Source of the DNA: Angiostrongylus vasorum
Taxonomy: Eukaryota > Nematoda > Chromadorea > Rhabditida > Metastrongylidae
DNA: 64,000 nucleotides
Assembly (NCBI GenBank): GCA_018806985.1
Contig: JADANN010000052.1
Coordinates: forward strand, 78,684 to 142,683
Direction: 5' to 3'
The notes beneath the pieces are model-generated. The model did no database searches. It saw only the letters and a list, made by a program, of their open reading frames with translations, and had not been told where the DNA came from. A program made the translations under genes and the position numbers. Positions within the stretch are counted from its first letter, which is position 1; each line of letters opens with the position of its first letter. Positions 35,201 to 46,094 of this stretch are shown here, in pieces.

Positions 35201-38200
35201 GGTTTTGTCATCTTCTCCTTCGTATTTTCCCAAAATTTTCCCTGGAAGCTTATGCGTCGTTTTCAAGCATATTTAGGGAGCGCTTCAATCTATATGAATT
35301 TCTGTAGCTGCGCTGGAAGAGTCAGCTACAAGAGCTGAGCCAGTGTTGGATTTCTCACGCTGAAGAAAAGTATGTGGTTATCAAGATGCCGATGTACAAC
35401 TGGGAAAATCCTGTTGTGTTATTCTTCTAAGGCCATTTAAGTGTCATGATATTTGTTGACTGTGATTTTGAAAGATTCACTCATATAGCGGATGTAATTT
35501 CTAGGTGGCTGCCCAACGTACACTATTGTTGGCTTGTGAACGCCTTGATTTGTTGCGGTGCGAGATGAATCTCGTCTCGGCGTTGTCGGCATTTCGCATT
35601 CCGCCGCGGCTAGTTTCTCAAGAGTTACGTGGAACGATGACGATATCAGATATAACAGTTTATTTAAACAGATATTTCTGTCGGCGAGAACCTAATGACG
35701 GTGAGAAATTTGTTATTACCGGAGTAAACGACGGGATGGACTGAAAGTTGGAAGAAAAAGTCACCTTTTAATGAGTCAGTTAGGCCTTGATTTAGTGTTT
35801 TGAAAGGTGCGATCTTTAGCAGTTAATTATTCTGAACAATCCTGCTAGTGAAGTTCTGAAGGTGTAGTAGCTGTGCTAGTGGGTCAATGGATCTTATCAT
35901 CTAATACCGTTCCGCTTTCTTCATTCCTTAGAACGATCTTCTTTTTGAACTCTGCAGACTGTTCTTATGCGTTTCTGATACTTCTGAAATAAAAGGTACT
36001 CAAGTGCAGGCGACTGCTCCCGTTTCGTTATTCGCACATGATCAACTTCGACTTCATCAACTCGCATTTGCTGAACACATCCAGTTTGTTAATCTGCCTG
36101 TCGATTTGGATTTGATGTGGATTTGCTTAATGGATCAATGTGGTTGTGGAGGTGTGCGTCATGGTTGGTGGTTTGCAGTTTTGCTATCGAAAAACCTATC
36201 TGACAATAAATTAACCTGTTCGGATTATGCTATTGTGATTTTCTGTTTTGTTTTGGACTGGAATGTTTGTTTCTCGCTGACGGTACGTGGAGAGTTTTAG
36301 AAGCTGCCTATTTTAACAAAAAAAAAAAAAGCGAGCAGTCATGTGCAACCAACATTGCCGACAAGTGTCTCAACTTACTGAATTCAGGTTGTGAATTCTT
36401 ATACGATTTTTCTGTGCTTAGCAACACGCCTACGATTATTGAAGCGCGTGTTTTTTTTTGACGACCATTATGAGAAAATTTTAGTGTCCCGTCGTCCTAA
36501 GCACATGTCTTGCCGCGATTGTACACACCTATCCAGATTTGTTCGTTATGGATATGTAATCCTCAACAGGAATACTATTATGGCAAAAAGGTTCTACCTA
36601 GATAAAGCCGAGTATCCTCTTGAGGGTACAATTGAAGTGTATGCTCGTTGCAACACCTTACTGCAGGCTACCGAAGTAGAAAATAAAAGACTATTTGGTT
36701 GGTTGTTGTGTGTTACTAAAGAAATAATTCCTGTTATTTTTTACGACAGAGATGTCCCTTTCTCCAATATAATTTCAAGTCTTCAGTTAATAGAGGATAT
36801 CTTGTGACCATATTGTCTCTTGGTAACTAATAGCACTCCATTATAAAATTTCCCTTTAATCAAAATCCTTCAAGTGTCGTTTTGCGAATCATTATTTAAA
36901 TCTTCATTTTAGACCGTGTGTCAAATTATAAGTGCGTTATGGAAGCGTTACTGGGCAGTGTTGCGTCGTGCTGTGATATACCTTTGGCACTATCGGAGCG
37001 ATGAGTCATTTAAGAAAGTAGGCATTTTTCGTTAGTGGACTCCTTTATTTAGTTTGCCGTTTCAATATTGTAACTTTACGGTTGAAAGAAGTTAACATTT
37101 TGACAGAGATTTAATAGGGATTAACTGTGAATATTACTTATATTTCAGCACCCTACTAGCCTTCGTGGACCTCAAGAAATGCACGAACGACTTAGTGGTT
37201 GCGTGTAACCCGCCCCAGTGTGTGATAGAGAATTCTTCTAGCATTGATATGCTAGTTTCTGCAACATCATCAATTACGAAGAAAAAAGCGGTACTGGTTT
37301 AATCGATTTTCGTTTCGATTTCGAATGTCAGAAAGCAGCACATTTTCAATTGAAGTAATGTTTATCCCGGTTGCTGGATGCGCCTTTACCTTCGAGTAGC
37401 AAGCAGTCTTTGATGGTTGGGGTGCTGGCTCATATCTCAGCTGTCTGCAGAGCAACAGTAGATGTGTGTAACGAATTAAATAGCAGTCGCTTGTGTGGGT
37501 GCCATACTCACAAACGCCACCGAAAACTGGAGTCATATTTTCCGACGAAAATCTGGTCTTTTTTTACCCAATTTCCAAGCGTTATCCTCACCATGTACTA
37601 GTATATGTGGCGGAATCACCAATTTTCGATGATGACATTGCTGCTTAGATACTAGATAGATAGCTACTTTAGAGCCACTGATGCTGCGTTGCAGCGAAAA
37701 GGAAAGCTCAGAACTCTCTTCACGAGAGGCTCCTTCTTAATGATGGAGAGAGGGATAGGGATTAGTTTCATCGGAACAGTACAATATTTTGGGCTCGTTG
37801 TCTGCTGTCTTTTGACGATAAGGTTTTGCTCTGTTGCTTTGCTGCGAGCTTTCTCAATACGTAATCAAATGTGTTTAGCTTGTGTGGTTTCCGCAGACGT
37901 TCTCTTTGTTATAGAGAGCTTCTTCTTCGTCTTAGTACAGTGGCAGTTTCTTTAACAGATGCCTATCAAATACTGAATCGTACAGTAAATAGTGGCATCG
38001 CTCTTAGAATAGAGCGTCCGCGCTAAGTTCGACTCCTAGAGTAGTCAGCTGCCAGTGAAGCAGTGTCTTTCATAACATGTGGCAACGTTTTATCGGAATG
38101 TTACGCGAGTTATTCCATCCCTCAAACAATGAAGAACATAATCCCAACTGCCTATCATTTAGTATTATGCATTAGGCTTCGTTGGTCAATCTGCATTGAA

Positions 38201-39881
38201 GTCGTGTTTTTCTAAAAAGGAGCAATATGGTTACGCAAAAATCAATGGTGTTGCTAGGAAATTGTCACGCAGATGTCATACAGCGTTTCATTTCTGTAGG
38301 AGTCCGTTCAACCACTGTTTAAGTATTGCGTTCTAACGTCTTCAGTATTCAGCGACAACAGTCTATCTTTGCTATATGAGATAACATAGCTAACATTTCA
38401 TGAGAAGGAAGTCTGCTCATGTGGTAAAGTTTCCAGCATGCCGTGTCAATTTTATCGTACTCCTATGTGACCATAAAGAATTTCATGCAGCTGTTGTCCT
38501 TCTCAGGACTGTAGTTGCTTTGGCTAAACCTGTGGTCTCTTGTCCTCGTATTATCGAGGTCCACAATGGATTAACGTGAATAGGTCCACTTATAATTGTT
38601 TTTTTAACGTTTGAGCAACATTGAAGGCCTCGATTTGCGGGCACTCATGTTCACGTTTTTGTTCCTAGGATAACTTTATGTAACGATTTCCAAAGAGTTA
38701 CGTTATGTAATCGACTACGATGTTGTGTGAGTAGCATCTATGGTAGTGGTGGCGTTCAGCACGCACGAGGCCTCTTTTTGATCCCACACCGGGCTTAGCA
38801 AGCACTAAATTCGCTCTGAAACCCGGAGATTGGTACCAAATTTCGGCTCTACCCTTTCCATGGGTTCACGTTTGATCCACTCCACCAATCTTTGAGTTGC
38901 TTTTCTCTCAGTCACTTTTTTTTTACCTTAACGGTGCTATCTGCAAAAAGTATCCAACGAGAATAATCTGGGGAAGTCCGTTATCGAACCCAGTTAAGCT
39001 GAGGCTGGAGTCAAAGTTATAATGTTTTAACTTTTATTTTCTCTCTATTTCTTTTTTCATGGCAGGGTACTGTGTGAAATACAACCACAAGGATGCTGAG
39101 ATATGAGAACAACTTGGGACGTCAGGTATTGGACCGTTAGGATCAAAAACTGCCTGAGAGAAAGGCAAAGCAAGGGCATCGGTTGGTGAGGTGGATAAGA
39201 CGTGAGCTGCTGAAAAGGGTAGTCATGGGTTCGAAGAACATCTGCTGTTCCGAGATCTGCTCATATATCAGCATCCCTTTTTGGTTGTAGTTTACATTGT
39301 ACAGCCGTGAAAAATTAGGTGGTGAGTAGAAGCTGTGGTATCAGATTTGTTTGTCAAGAGCTCACTCCGTTCAATAAAGGCGGCAGATTATCTGTGGTGA
39401 AGATGTGATAAACATCCATGGAGGAAGGTCCTCGGATCTCGGTGAGAATCTTCTGGAACAACATTTGAAAGGAAATCCAAAGCTCCTAAGCAGATGGAGC
39501 TCCATGCAAAGACCTTCGTTGGTGATGAATGAGAGAAAAGAATAGGGCGAAATCTCTTAGAAGTGCACAACTTGTGCTGTCGGGTTCTTTAAAAAGGAAC
39601 TGCGTTTATGTATATGAGTAGTGTTATTCACCATAGAAGTCATTCTTTTTCGGACGAAGAACTGTTGCTAGCATGTTTTTTGGTGTAACATAATTCTGAA
39701 AGGAATAGAAAAAAACAAGACGATGTGTTCGAATCTTTATTTTGAAATGTTTCTATTGCTTCGTCTACAGTTTTTTAGTTTTTCTTGCAGTGCATTGCTG
39801 GGTACGGATTCCAGTGAGCTGCTCGAAGCATGGCTACGAGCACTGAACGAGATCTTGTCACTGCTCAGAGGAGAACAGTGA
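26229..39881 (+). CDS. ani: Anillin-family cytokinesis scaffold gene (multi-exon)
   Basis: Anillins link actin, myosin II, RhoA and septins at the contractile ring. Exons seen: 26229-26340, 26399-26619 (basic, RTRDLVKLFDRMAKD), 28868-28973, 29766-29833 (DDEIDRLFEFIE), 30068-30271 (Cys-rich end), 30469-30510 or 30607, 30652-30687, 31022-31091, 31477-31577, about 35308-35376, 35505-35700, 35958-36150, 36485-36675, 36913-37017, 37149-about 37300 and 39791-39881. Phases agree at 26340/26399, 29833/30068, 31091/31477 and 36675/36913. The N-terminal half is low in conservation; the identification rests on the C-terminal homology region and PH domain listed separately. Frame breaks near 35990 and 37165 and at an A6 run near 37289 mean either single-base assembly errors or a decaying gene. 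The intron 31578-35307 contains a mariner, a SINE and two fold-back elements. Which of the nematode paralogues it matches is not decidable here. Confidence 0.7.
27115..27420 (+). repeat. SINE-like family D (copy D5), intronic
   Basis: Diverged copy inside an anillin intron. The head has CGCTGGTTCGACCCA (B-box-like). The body shares CTCCAGGGAGAAGCGAATCG and GAAGACCTTTGTGGATGATC with 17105-17440. I first took the similarity to 47500-47665 for a shared protein exon; the repeat explains it better. Confidence 0.55.
32030..32190 (-). repeat. Family B, single copy, intronic
   Basis: Reverse copy reading GCTGAGATATTTGCAAAACT, GGTGGGGAACGAACGCGC, CACCACCACACCATGC and GTTTCGCCTGTCTCTCAGC. It contains the whole tRNA-like core and is the only well-preserved family B copy here without a facing partner. 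It lies in the large anillin intron. Confidence 0.65.
32281..32715. mobile_element. Fold-back element, family H second subtype
   Basis: Inverted arms at about 32301-32400 and 32590-32705 share GGATCGACTCGG-type and GTTGTTCGTC-type blocks, and each carries a hammerhead-like core near its outer end. The element also occurs, more diverged, at 48114-48480. It has no convincing coding capacity. It lies in the anillin intron 31578-35307. Confidence 0.65.
32301..32336 (-). ncRNA. Hammerhead-ribozyme-like core (H4)
   Basis: Best match to the canonical core in the window. Minus strand reads GGCT, CTGATGA, A, GAC-CAAGAT-GTC, GAAAC, TGA, AGCC. Stem I (GGCT/AGCC) and stem II (GAC/GTC) pair perfectly and CTGATGA and GAAA are exact. 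The partner arm at 32661-32695 on the plus strand reads CTGGTGA, with a weaker stem II, then GTCGAAACGTTAGCC. Self-cleavage is inferred from structure only. Confidence 0.55.
33304..34480 (-). mobile_element. mariner transposon remnant split by a SINE
   Basis: Minus-strand DD(34)D transposase pieces. An N-terminal HTH part lies near 34480-34300 (AARNISEF-like, ending PNELDDDE). After a SINE insertion follow VEENTRTTDRQLTQQLGVS (near 33980-33920), the catalytic TSDEKWIL (near 33755), HDNARPHVAEPALQKLNELG (near 33480) and PPYSPDLSPTDYHL (near 33400). All three acidic catalytic positions can be seen, but frameshifts separate the blocks, so no active enzyme is made. The subfamily resembles the cecropia/Hsmar1-type mariners. 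It lies in an anillin intron. Confidence 0.85.
33993..34293 (+). repeat. tRNA-derived SINE, family A (copy A4), nested in mariner
   Basis: Complete copy: a GTGTGGCGCAGAGGGTTGG A-box region and GGAATCGATCCCCACGCC B-box region, the body, and a tail of TTTATCC/TTTTATT repeats. It interrupts the mariner exactly between the codons for DDDEL and VEENTR, so it inserted after the mariner. This orders the two families in time. Confidence 0.8.
34617..34927. mobile_element. Fold-back element of family H, nearly palindromic
   Basis: Arms 34617-34757 and 34780-34927 are long inverted repeats separated by only about 22 bp. Each carries CGCGAGGTTGTTAT-type ends, an A/T-rich spacer, a hammerhead-like core (34694-34729 minus; 34811-34847 plus) and an inner A/T run with GTGACTTCCAATGAG. 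The arms differ by scattered changes, so the palindrome is not new. The core in the left arm reads CTAAAGA with stem II GGC/GCC; the right reads GTGAAGA with GGC/GTC. Confidence 0.75.
35308..36675 (+). CDS. ani: Anillin homology region exons
   Basis: Exon 35505-35700 starts VAAQRTLLLACERLDLLR and continues into RGTMTISDITVYLNRYF, the typical entry of the anillin homology domain. The next exon (from 35958) begins in phase with DCSYAFLILLK, the family's YYYLIILK strand. It then needs a one-base shift near 35990 to continue as GTQVQATAPVSLFA and FAEHIQFVNLPVDLDL. Exon 36485-36675 encodes YVILNRNTIMAKRFYLDK and then YPLEGTIEVYARC, matching the conserved GxxxLxxxxxxxxxFxLDxxPLEGxIxxxxxC block. In animals this domain binds RhoA and, with the PH domain, membranes and septins. 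Nothing in these exons replaces the conserved hydrophobic core, which argues against long decay. Confidence 0.7.
36913..39881 (+). CDS. ani: Anillin C-terminal PH domain exons
   Basis: Exon 36913-37017 joins in phase to 36675 and encodes LWKRYWAVLRRAVIYLWHY, the first strands of a pleckstrin homology domain. The next block (from 37149) gives VDLKKCTNDLVVACNPPQC, the middle strands. The last exon (39791-39881, TTTCTTGCAG acceptor, TGA stop) gives GTDSSELLEAWLRALNEIL, the C-terminal PH helix with its invariant Trp. Phases fail at two junctions unless one base is removed near 37165 and one A from the A6 run near 37289, or an undetected exon lies in the 2.5-kb intron. PH domains of anillins bind phosphoinositides and septins at the cleavage furrow. 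Confidence 0.7.
38735..38890 (+). repeat. SINE family A, diverged (copy A5)
   Basis: Resembles the head half of family A (TAGTGGTGGCGTTCAGCACG, TTTGATCCCACACCGGGCTT, GAGATTGGTACCAAATTT) but with many changes and no tail. It sits in the last anillin intron. Confidence 0.45.
38985..39300. repeat. Family B inverted pair (B4), intronic
   Basis: A minus-strand piece (AACCCAGTTAAGCTGAGGCT, then TTTCATGGCAGGGTACTG, GAAATACAACCACAAGG) is followed by a plus-strand tRNA-like piece (GTTGGTGAGGTGGATAAGAC, then CATGGGTTCGAAGAAC, a good B box). It has the same facing arrangement as the other family B sites. Confidence 0.5.
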
Positions 39882-40072
39882 ATTCTCTGTTAAATAATAC
39901 TGTAATCCTTATGTTCGTTGCATCTTTGTGATCCAATTAGTTGATGTTTTCTCAAATAATTCTTAAATAATATGAAACTGCCCTATTGCTAACCACACTG
40001 CTTTGTGATCGAATACTCGGTCAAAAAACAAGACAAGGAAAAACACGAAGAGTAAGACCATCAAGTCCCTGC

Positions 40073-40258
40073 TTATTGTATCATTGATCGTTTATAGCGC
40101 TTGGCTTTGACAGTACGCATTCGTATATCTCCATTTTGATATAGAATAAATCTGTCGTGAATTTGACGCTTCTGAATGTGGTGCGTCGATGACGAATATC
40201 TCCGGTTGAGTGCACATTTCCACTGTTGCTTCGAAATCACCACAGTCTGAGTCGTCAA
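40073..40258 (-). CDS. Small basic open frame, convergent to anillin
   Basis: A 61-residue minus-strand frame, rich in Arg, Lys and His (HHIQKRQIHDRF, then KAKRYKRSMIQ), ends at a TAA about 190 bp beyond the anillin stop on the opposite strand. It reads like the C-terminal part of a small basic, possibly ribosomal-type, protein, but I cannot name the family. The plus strand here is less open. Upstream exons would lie to the right; none was found with a matching phase. Confidence 0.3.
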   Translation of the reverse strand: MTTQTVVISKQQWKCALNRRYSSSTHHIQKRQIHDRFILYQNGDIRMRTVKAKRYKRSMIQ

Positions 40259-40426
40259 CGAACAGGGTCACACCATGCTCTAAGGTCCACTACAGAAATC
40301 TTATGTTTGCGTCTCTGTTAAGATGCTGCATTGTTTTCCGTCTAATCACTATTGTAACCTGCTGTTTTCAGTTTAATTGTTGTTTTTTTATTTAGAATCA
40401 CTGCCTGTTAATAATTGATAGTTTAG

Positions 40427-43400
40427 TTGTTAGATAAAGCTTTGGAAGTGAAATATCCTCCGATGCTTAAAGATCTAATACCAAATATTTTCGTGAAAGT
40501 CGGAGGAACTTCGATATTGGAGCTGGAGATTTCTCGCAACGATACGCATAACGATGCTTTCTGTTCTGTGTCAGCCGTCGAGTTGCAGCCGTTGAATTCT
40601 GTTTTTTCTCCGTATTCCGTTCACCAGAGGTTGTATAGTAGACGATGCTCAACTTTTCTCGAGGAGTCTATTTCTTTCGCTCAGTTTTGCATACAGAGGT
40701 CAACGTTCTGTTAACGGATGAGGAATGTTTTTTTCTACTTCACACGTGAGGAACTGTTACAATCCGATTTTTGTTAAGTACTCCACAGACTTGCGAACTA
40801 CTGCATTCGGTTGTAGGGAGCGCCTCAGCTTATCAACAAAAACTAATTTAATTGAGAGTTTTCAAATGTATTGCTGTGAGTGTCGAAGCATGGGTTACTA
40901 CGCACACAAGTGGAGGTCTAGCTATCTTCACATGGAATGTAGTTTTACTCCGTTCCTCATGGTGATTTTAGAAGTACATGAGATTATGGTTTTGAATATG
41001 CTTGTACATTTACAAAAAAAGAGAGCACCAGTTTTGGGGATTGTTATTTCCTCTATAAAATCACAAAACTATAAGAGAGTGTTCGTACTTCTTCGGAAAA
41101 TTATCCGCCCTTTGGCAAATATACCATCTGCGTTTGTCATGTGACGATTTTCTGTACGTGGGAGCACATTTTACTAGAAAGCCAGTGAGCAAGACGCAAA
41201 GTGAATCCAGTGTTTTCCATAATTCCCGTGTTATCCTTTGCCAAGCCTTGCTTCCTTCATTTTGTAAGTAATAAATAACAGTACTTGAGAGCGTTGTTTT
41301 AAAGTCTTATGTGTTCTATGCAAATTTTTGGGTATTCTGAAGATTTCGCATCATAGTAAGCCGGCAGGCGCTTCGTTCAAAATACGAGTTGGATCGAAAT
41401 GATCCAAGTCCAGTGTGACGAGTTTCTACCTCGATGACTTCCCTCACTCAATTTTCTTGGCTGTGGCTGGCTCTTAGAAGCCTAACGTTAGCTGTTTTTA
41501 AACCATTGAATTCCGCTTGCATAGCAAGGCTTATGGTTGTGAGCTTCGAAAAGTCAGAAATCCTACCAGGTTAGTGGCTGTAATCCCAGCTCAAGACCAC
41601 ATTCTTTCTGATGGTGTCGTGCAATTAAGAAGCCCAGGAAAGAATTTTCGCCTATCCTGAATCAGCTATGCTCTTTATTCACTCTATGATTATATTTATG
41701 CTTGCACTTTATTGATGTGCGTGGAATCTCTACTTCGCTTTAGAATTACTAATTTGTCTGCTGAAGAATACGCTGTTTTCTTCAAGTCTCCCGAACATTT
41801 CAAGAGTTTGATGTTTTCCTTGGAATTGATCTGAATACTCTTCGCCTTCACCGGATAGATGACGATTATGACGATGGAAAAAGACAATCAAGTACATGTA
41901 ATAGTGTTTTCCCAATAGTGGTGACAGGACGGATTCTAGTGTTCGGTGGTGGACCAGGTAATACGGGGATCCTCTCCACTGTGAGTTTCGAGCAGTTTCC
42001 CATATATTGTTCTCTTATTCGCTAAGAAGTCTAAACTCTGCAATAAACGATAAAGTGGATGAAGAAAAAGTGTTAAAATGACGGATTTGTCAGTTTATTT
42101 GTAGATTACGCTGTGTTCAGAAGAAGATAGTAGATTCAGTTCTAGTTTTGGAGACTCAAAAGGAAAATCAAAAATGTCGAAAAAAATACCAGTATTTGAG
42201 TTACAGGATTTCGACCTCATCAATACCCAGAGATGGTTAACATTCTTCCCCACTTAATCAGGTTTCTAGAAGATTCGAGAGGCGATGAACCCTGCTTCGA
42301 ATCCCGCACCATCAGGTAATGTGGTCATCTCCGCGAAATAACCACCGCTGAGATCACATTGGAGATCCAGACAGGGTACGTTATGTTTTTTCCTTTCGTA
42401 AGAGTAATTGTGCCTGTTCTTGAGTCGAATCCGTTTTAGTTTTTTCACTTTGGTTTACGAATATCATGAATGAAAATGTTAACTTTGGCCCAGTTCGTGT
42501 CTGTTGTGGTGAGTAATAGCTCTCCACTTTATTTTTTACAAGGGTCCTGTTTGTTTTCGACATTTTATTCTTTTCGATCTCATGGTACGTCCTATCCTCC
42601 CAACGGTTTACCTCGTCACCGTGACTGTGAGGTGTTCCTGTGTGTCGGACTGCGATGTACAGCAGGGGTATTCGTCTGGCAGCAGGGTCTCAAAAGTTGA
42701 AAAGGAGTCCGGCTTTCCCATCAGGAAGCCTAGCTAAGAGTAAACCAGTATCAGGATCCACCACCGTCATGGTATTAAAGTCGTATGTTGGAAAAGCTCC
42801 CTCCGGTCCACAGGGACTGCTACTGCCTGTGGTGGTGACCTGGAGCAGACTTTGGCCACGCTGACCTCGGGATTCCAGGGAACCACAATGGCTTAACCAG
42901 CAAATCTCCGAAAATGGTGATTATGATGGGGCCCGCGCAGCCAGTGAGGACGGGTCGTTTAAGTATCAAGTAAGTAAGTACGTCCTATATCATTCCATTG
43001 CAGACATCTTCGACATTTTTCACCCACTGCGTCGAATAAGAGGTTCTTTCTGCTAACATGAATGTAACCAGCGTGGGTGCTAAAATAACGGGAAAACGAA
43101 GTTTCGATGTATTTTACTGTTTGTTCTTATAATTTACTCTTTTTTTCACACGAACCTTTCTATTATATCACATTTATACTAGGAATTACTTTTAAATTTT
43201 CCAAGAAAGGCTTAGAATCAACCTCGACATTGGTCAATAAGTTGTTCTGCTTTTTAATATGCTAATATGAGGTGGTTAAAGTAGAATTTGCTGCACAATG
43301 AGCAACGTTTAACGGATTTCGTCTTATTTGGAGCCTACGAAAGATCCTGTTAACGTCCAACGTAGTAGTTCAAATCATTACTTGGATACATGAGTATATG

Positions 43401-44912
43401 CTTGGATGACCCGTCTTCACTGGTTGTGTGGGCTTCTGCATAATTTCCACTTTTTTCGGAGTTTGCTGGTTTAACCACTGTAGTTCGCCGGAGCCCCGAG
43501 ATCAGCCTGGCCAAAGTCCCCTCCGTTTAAATTGCTATTTTCATTAATTCTTACAAAGATCGTTCCTCATTTAATATAAACTCTGTTCGAGTAGTCGCAC
43601 TTCGACACCAAGAGCTGATTTAAACACAGTGAAACGTTTGCATTTGTGGATTAAATGACATACTGCCATCAACTCCATCTCAGCTCGTTAAGGACGAGAC
43701 AAATAGTCTAAAAGTATAAAACGGTTGTTTTAATTAACTTCCCGTGAAAGCAATTTTTTTCAGTGTAAAGAATCGAAGGTTCTTTAGGACGCCGTGATTA
43801 GGAAATGCTCAAGTCATTTTCATCCTTTTGTGGTTTTCTCAATACTCGTGGCGACCACCTTTTGGATTTCACGTGTCGTTAAAACAACATATTATTTACT
43901 TCAGTGCTGCATGCAGGAAGACAAAACAGTTGAAAGGAGCGCTAACATTTTCACAATATGTGAAAACAATCATACAAGTAAACGAATAAAAGTGAGACAG
44001 TTTGCGTTAGTGAAATCAATGAGTGCTGTCTTTCCTGAAGCACTCTTTTCTATCATTTCAGATAGTTTGCTATCAAAATATCTGCGTTTATGAGGGGTTA
44101 AACGTCCTTATGTGATTCGCGTTCGGGACGGTCATAAATCACGTAAATTTTCCTTCAGATCAAACACAGTTGTTTTTTCTTTATGAGGTTCTTCTTTTTT
44201 ACTTCAGGTTTCCCTACAAGTATGTTACTACTTCGACTTTTTTTTACAAATAAAGATTTTTTTTTGGCCGGAGGTTAAACATTTTTGTCGGTTTCTCTTT
44301 GATAACGCGGAGATAATCTTTCGAACAACAGAATATTTCAACGGAATTACTGAGTCCTATTTCATCAATGTTCCTGTTTTTGGAGAATGGATAAGGCGAG
44401 CATCAACTCCTAAGGTTCAATGGGTTGATTCTTCATCACCGACGAGACTGGCGCTTTTAAAAAAACTGGCTTCAGAGTGGTTCCATGTTGGTGCTAAAAA
44501 ATATGCACTTATATATGGATAGGAAATATAGAGCACGATCTTAGCTTGCACGAAGGTAAATCTCATGGACGTGAAGATTCTGTCAGATGTAGTCGACCAA
44601 CGCTATCGCGTCGTCAGACTTAATAAATTTTTTGTTGCTCTTGTTGCTCGTTAAACGATTAGTGACTTTCTATTTGATTTCTGTAGTCTGTCATACGTGA
44701 TATGCCTTCTATTTATGTTTTTAATTATGTTTTTAGAGGCTAAATGTCCCATATACTTTGGCGCATGAGAACTTGAGTTTAGTGGCATCGACGGAGTTAT
44801 TGTGACACCTCACAAACTACCCATGGAAGGAGCTTCGCCTTGTTGTTCTGCTACAGAACGTTCGAGTTTGCAGAGGAGAATGAAGAGGGCAATGGAAGCG
44901 AGCAATCAGTAG
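40427..44912 (+). CDS. Multi-exon gene, unidentified
   Basis: I do not recognise the product. Blocks with splice signals are 40427-40629 (KALEVKYPPMLKDLIPN), 40817-40875 (ERLSLSTKTNLIESF; joins the former in phase), 41666-41980 (YALYSLYDYIYACTLLMC, LSAEEYAVFFKSPEH, IDDDYDDGKRQ, VVTGRILVFGGGPGNTG), 42262-42315, 42440-42508, about 44262-44522, and 44783-44912 with a TAG stop and a basic end (SSLQRRMKRAMEAS). The 41666 block needs a one-base shift near 41833, and other junctions fail in phase by one base, as in the anillin gene. The TGRILVFGGGP strand is faintly like the trunk of Sec23-type vWA folds, too weak to name. It lies downstream of anillin on the same strand, about 550 bp away. Confidence 0.4.
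42592..42978 (-). repeat. Interspersed repeat family C (copy C3)
   Basis: Reverse copy running from CCCAACGGTTTACCTCGTCA to TTTAAGTATCAAGTAAG. It lies within the unidentified gene at 40.4-44.9 kb, between its exons at 42508 and 44262, so it is intronic if that model holds. Confidence 0.65.
43385..43525 (+). repeat. Family C, truncated (copy C4)
   Basis: Only the first third of the repeat is present: CTTGGATGACCCGTCTTCAC, CCACTTTTTTCGGAGTTTGC and GAGATCAGCCTGGCCAAAG, after which the match stops abruptly. Confidence 0.6.
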
Positions 44913-46094
44913 CTGCAAAGGCTTCATCTTTATCCAGTGAGAGTATGTCGACTGAAAGAAGGGGAAGAACTGACTAACAATAACGAAAACATTGATTAAC
45001 ACTTTTCGTTGTGTGGTTCTTGGTCGCCGAGCTTCCCCATCTAATTCGTCTAACTTTGTGAATTTTATATGATCTTGTTGGGAATTGAAACATGAAATAC
45101 TGCAAAGTCTCGAGCTTCCTTCTCCTTGGCGTGGGTTTTGCATTCACTTTACACGAATCAATGATTTAATTCTTTGCGGTTGCCTTGCTGGACACGATCT
45201 CCTAGCTTAGTGTGTAATATGAAATCAAAGTAAAGGTTTAGATTTGTCACATACGTGGATGTTTTGGGTTGTTAGAAATTGTAAGTTGTGCATTGCTAGA
45301 GGGTTTTTTAGTCTAACACTAGCAGGACCTTGTAGTAACTTATTATTCGGTCACAGCAATGAGTTATGCAGCGTGTAGTGCAACGGGTATCGTTATTTTC
45401 AGTATCAGTCGCACTGGAAATGAAGCAGGTTTTTCTCCCATTCACAGTTTTCTGTCACTCTTCTACTGAATATTCCACGTTTGCGCAAGTGCCATATTAG
45501 TTATTATTTATCAGTGCCGAGGTTAATAAAAGCTGTGTCTTAAGATTTACTGGAACGACAGTTCTAAGAACATCAGAGATTCCAGCCGCAGTGCTCTCGT
45601 CTCTAATGCCACTCCTAACAACTCTAACAACAAAACCTCAGGAGATAACGACAAATGTTGTATTTGTTGTTTTTTTTTAAGTTCACATGAGAGAAGAAGC
45701 GGGTCGATTTTGAGGAAAGCTGCAGAACTAATTTTGTTTGGGTATAAATTCGAAAACAGACAAGAGAAGCGATCAACGAGACGGACGGATTTAAGGGTTT
45801 TCAGCCTACGAAAACAATTTTTCTTCGACAATGTTTCCGGATTCTGGCATTAAAGCACGCAAAACGAGCCTAAAAAAGTTATATGGTTTATATATTAAAG
45901 TAAAAAGGCCCGAGTTCAAATTGAATACACGTGCCAGTGAATTCGTTTATGTACAATCGATCTCTCACACTGTCAAATGGAAAAGACAAGTTTGTGTGTA
46001 ATGCTTCTTTCCGATCGGATGATTGCTAAGATCTCGTATGGTAGGACGTTAATGAGATAGTTCACACGAGTACGTTCTGGAACAATTCTGCAAG
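44913..46094. other. Unassigned stretch
   Basis: Minus-strand open frames at 44817-45143 and 45547-45831 overlap or follow the 3' end of the plus-strand gene and show no recognisable domain; I treat them as accidental. A CCGAGGTTAATAAAAGCTG-type piece near 45521 recalls sequence flanking the family H elements. Confidence 0.3.

Noticed and set aside
41696..41915. Minus-strand open frames.
   Set aside because: The plus strand has a longer coding-like frame between a good acceptor (41665) and donor (41981).
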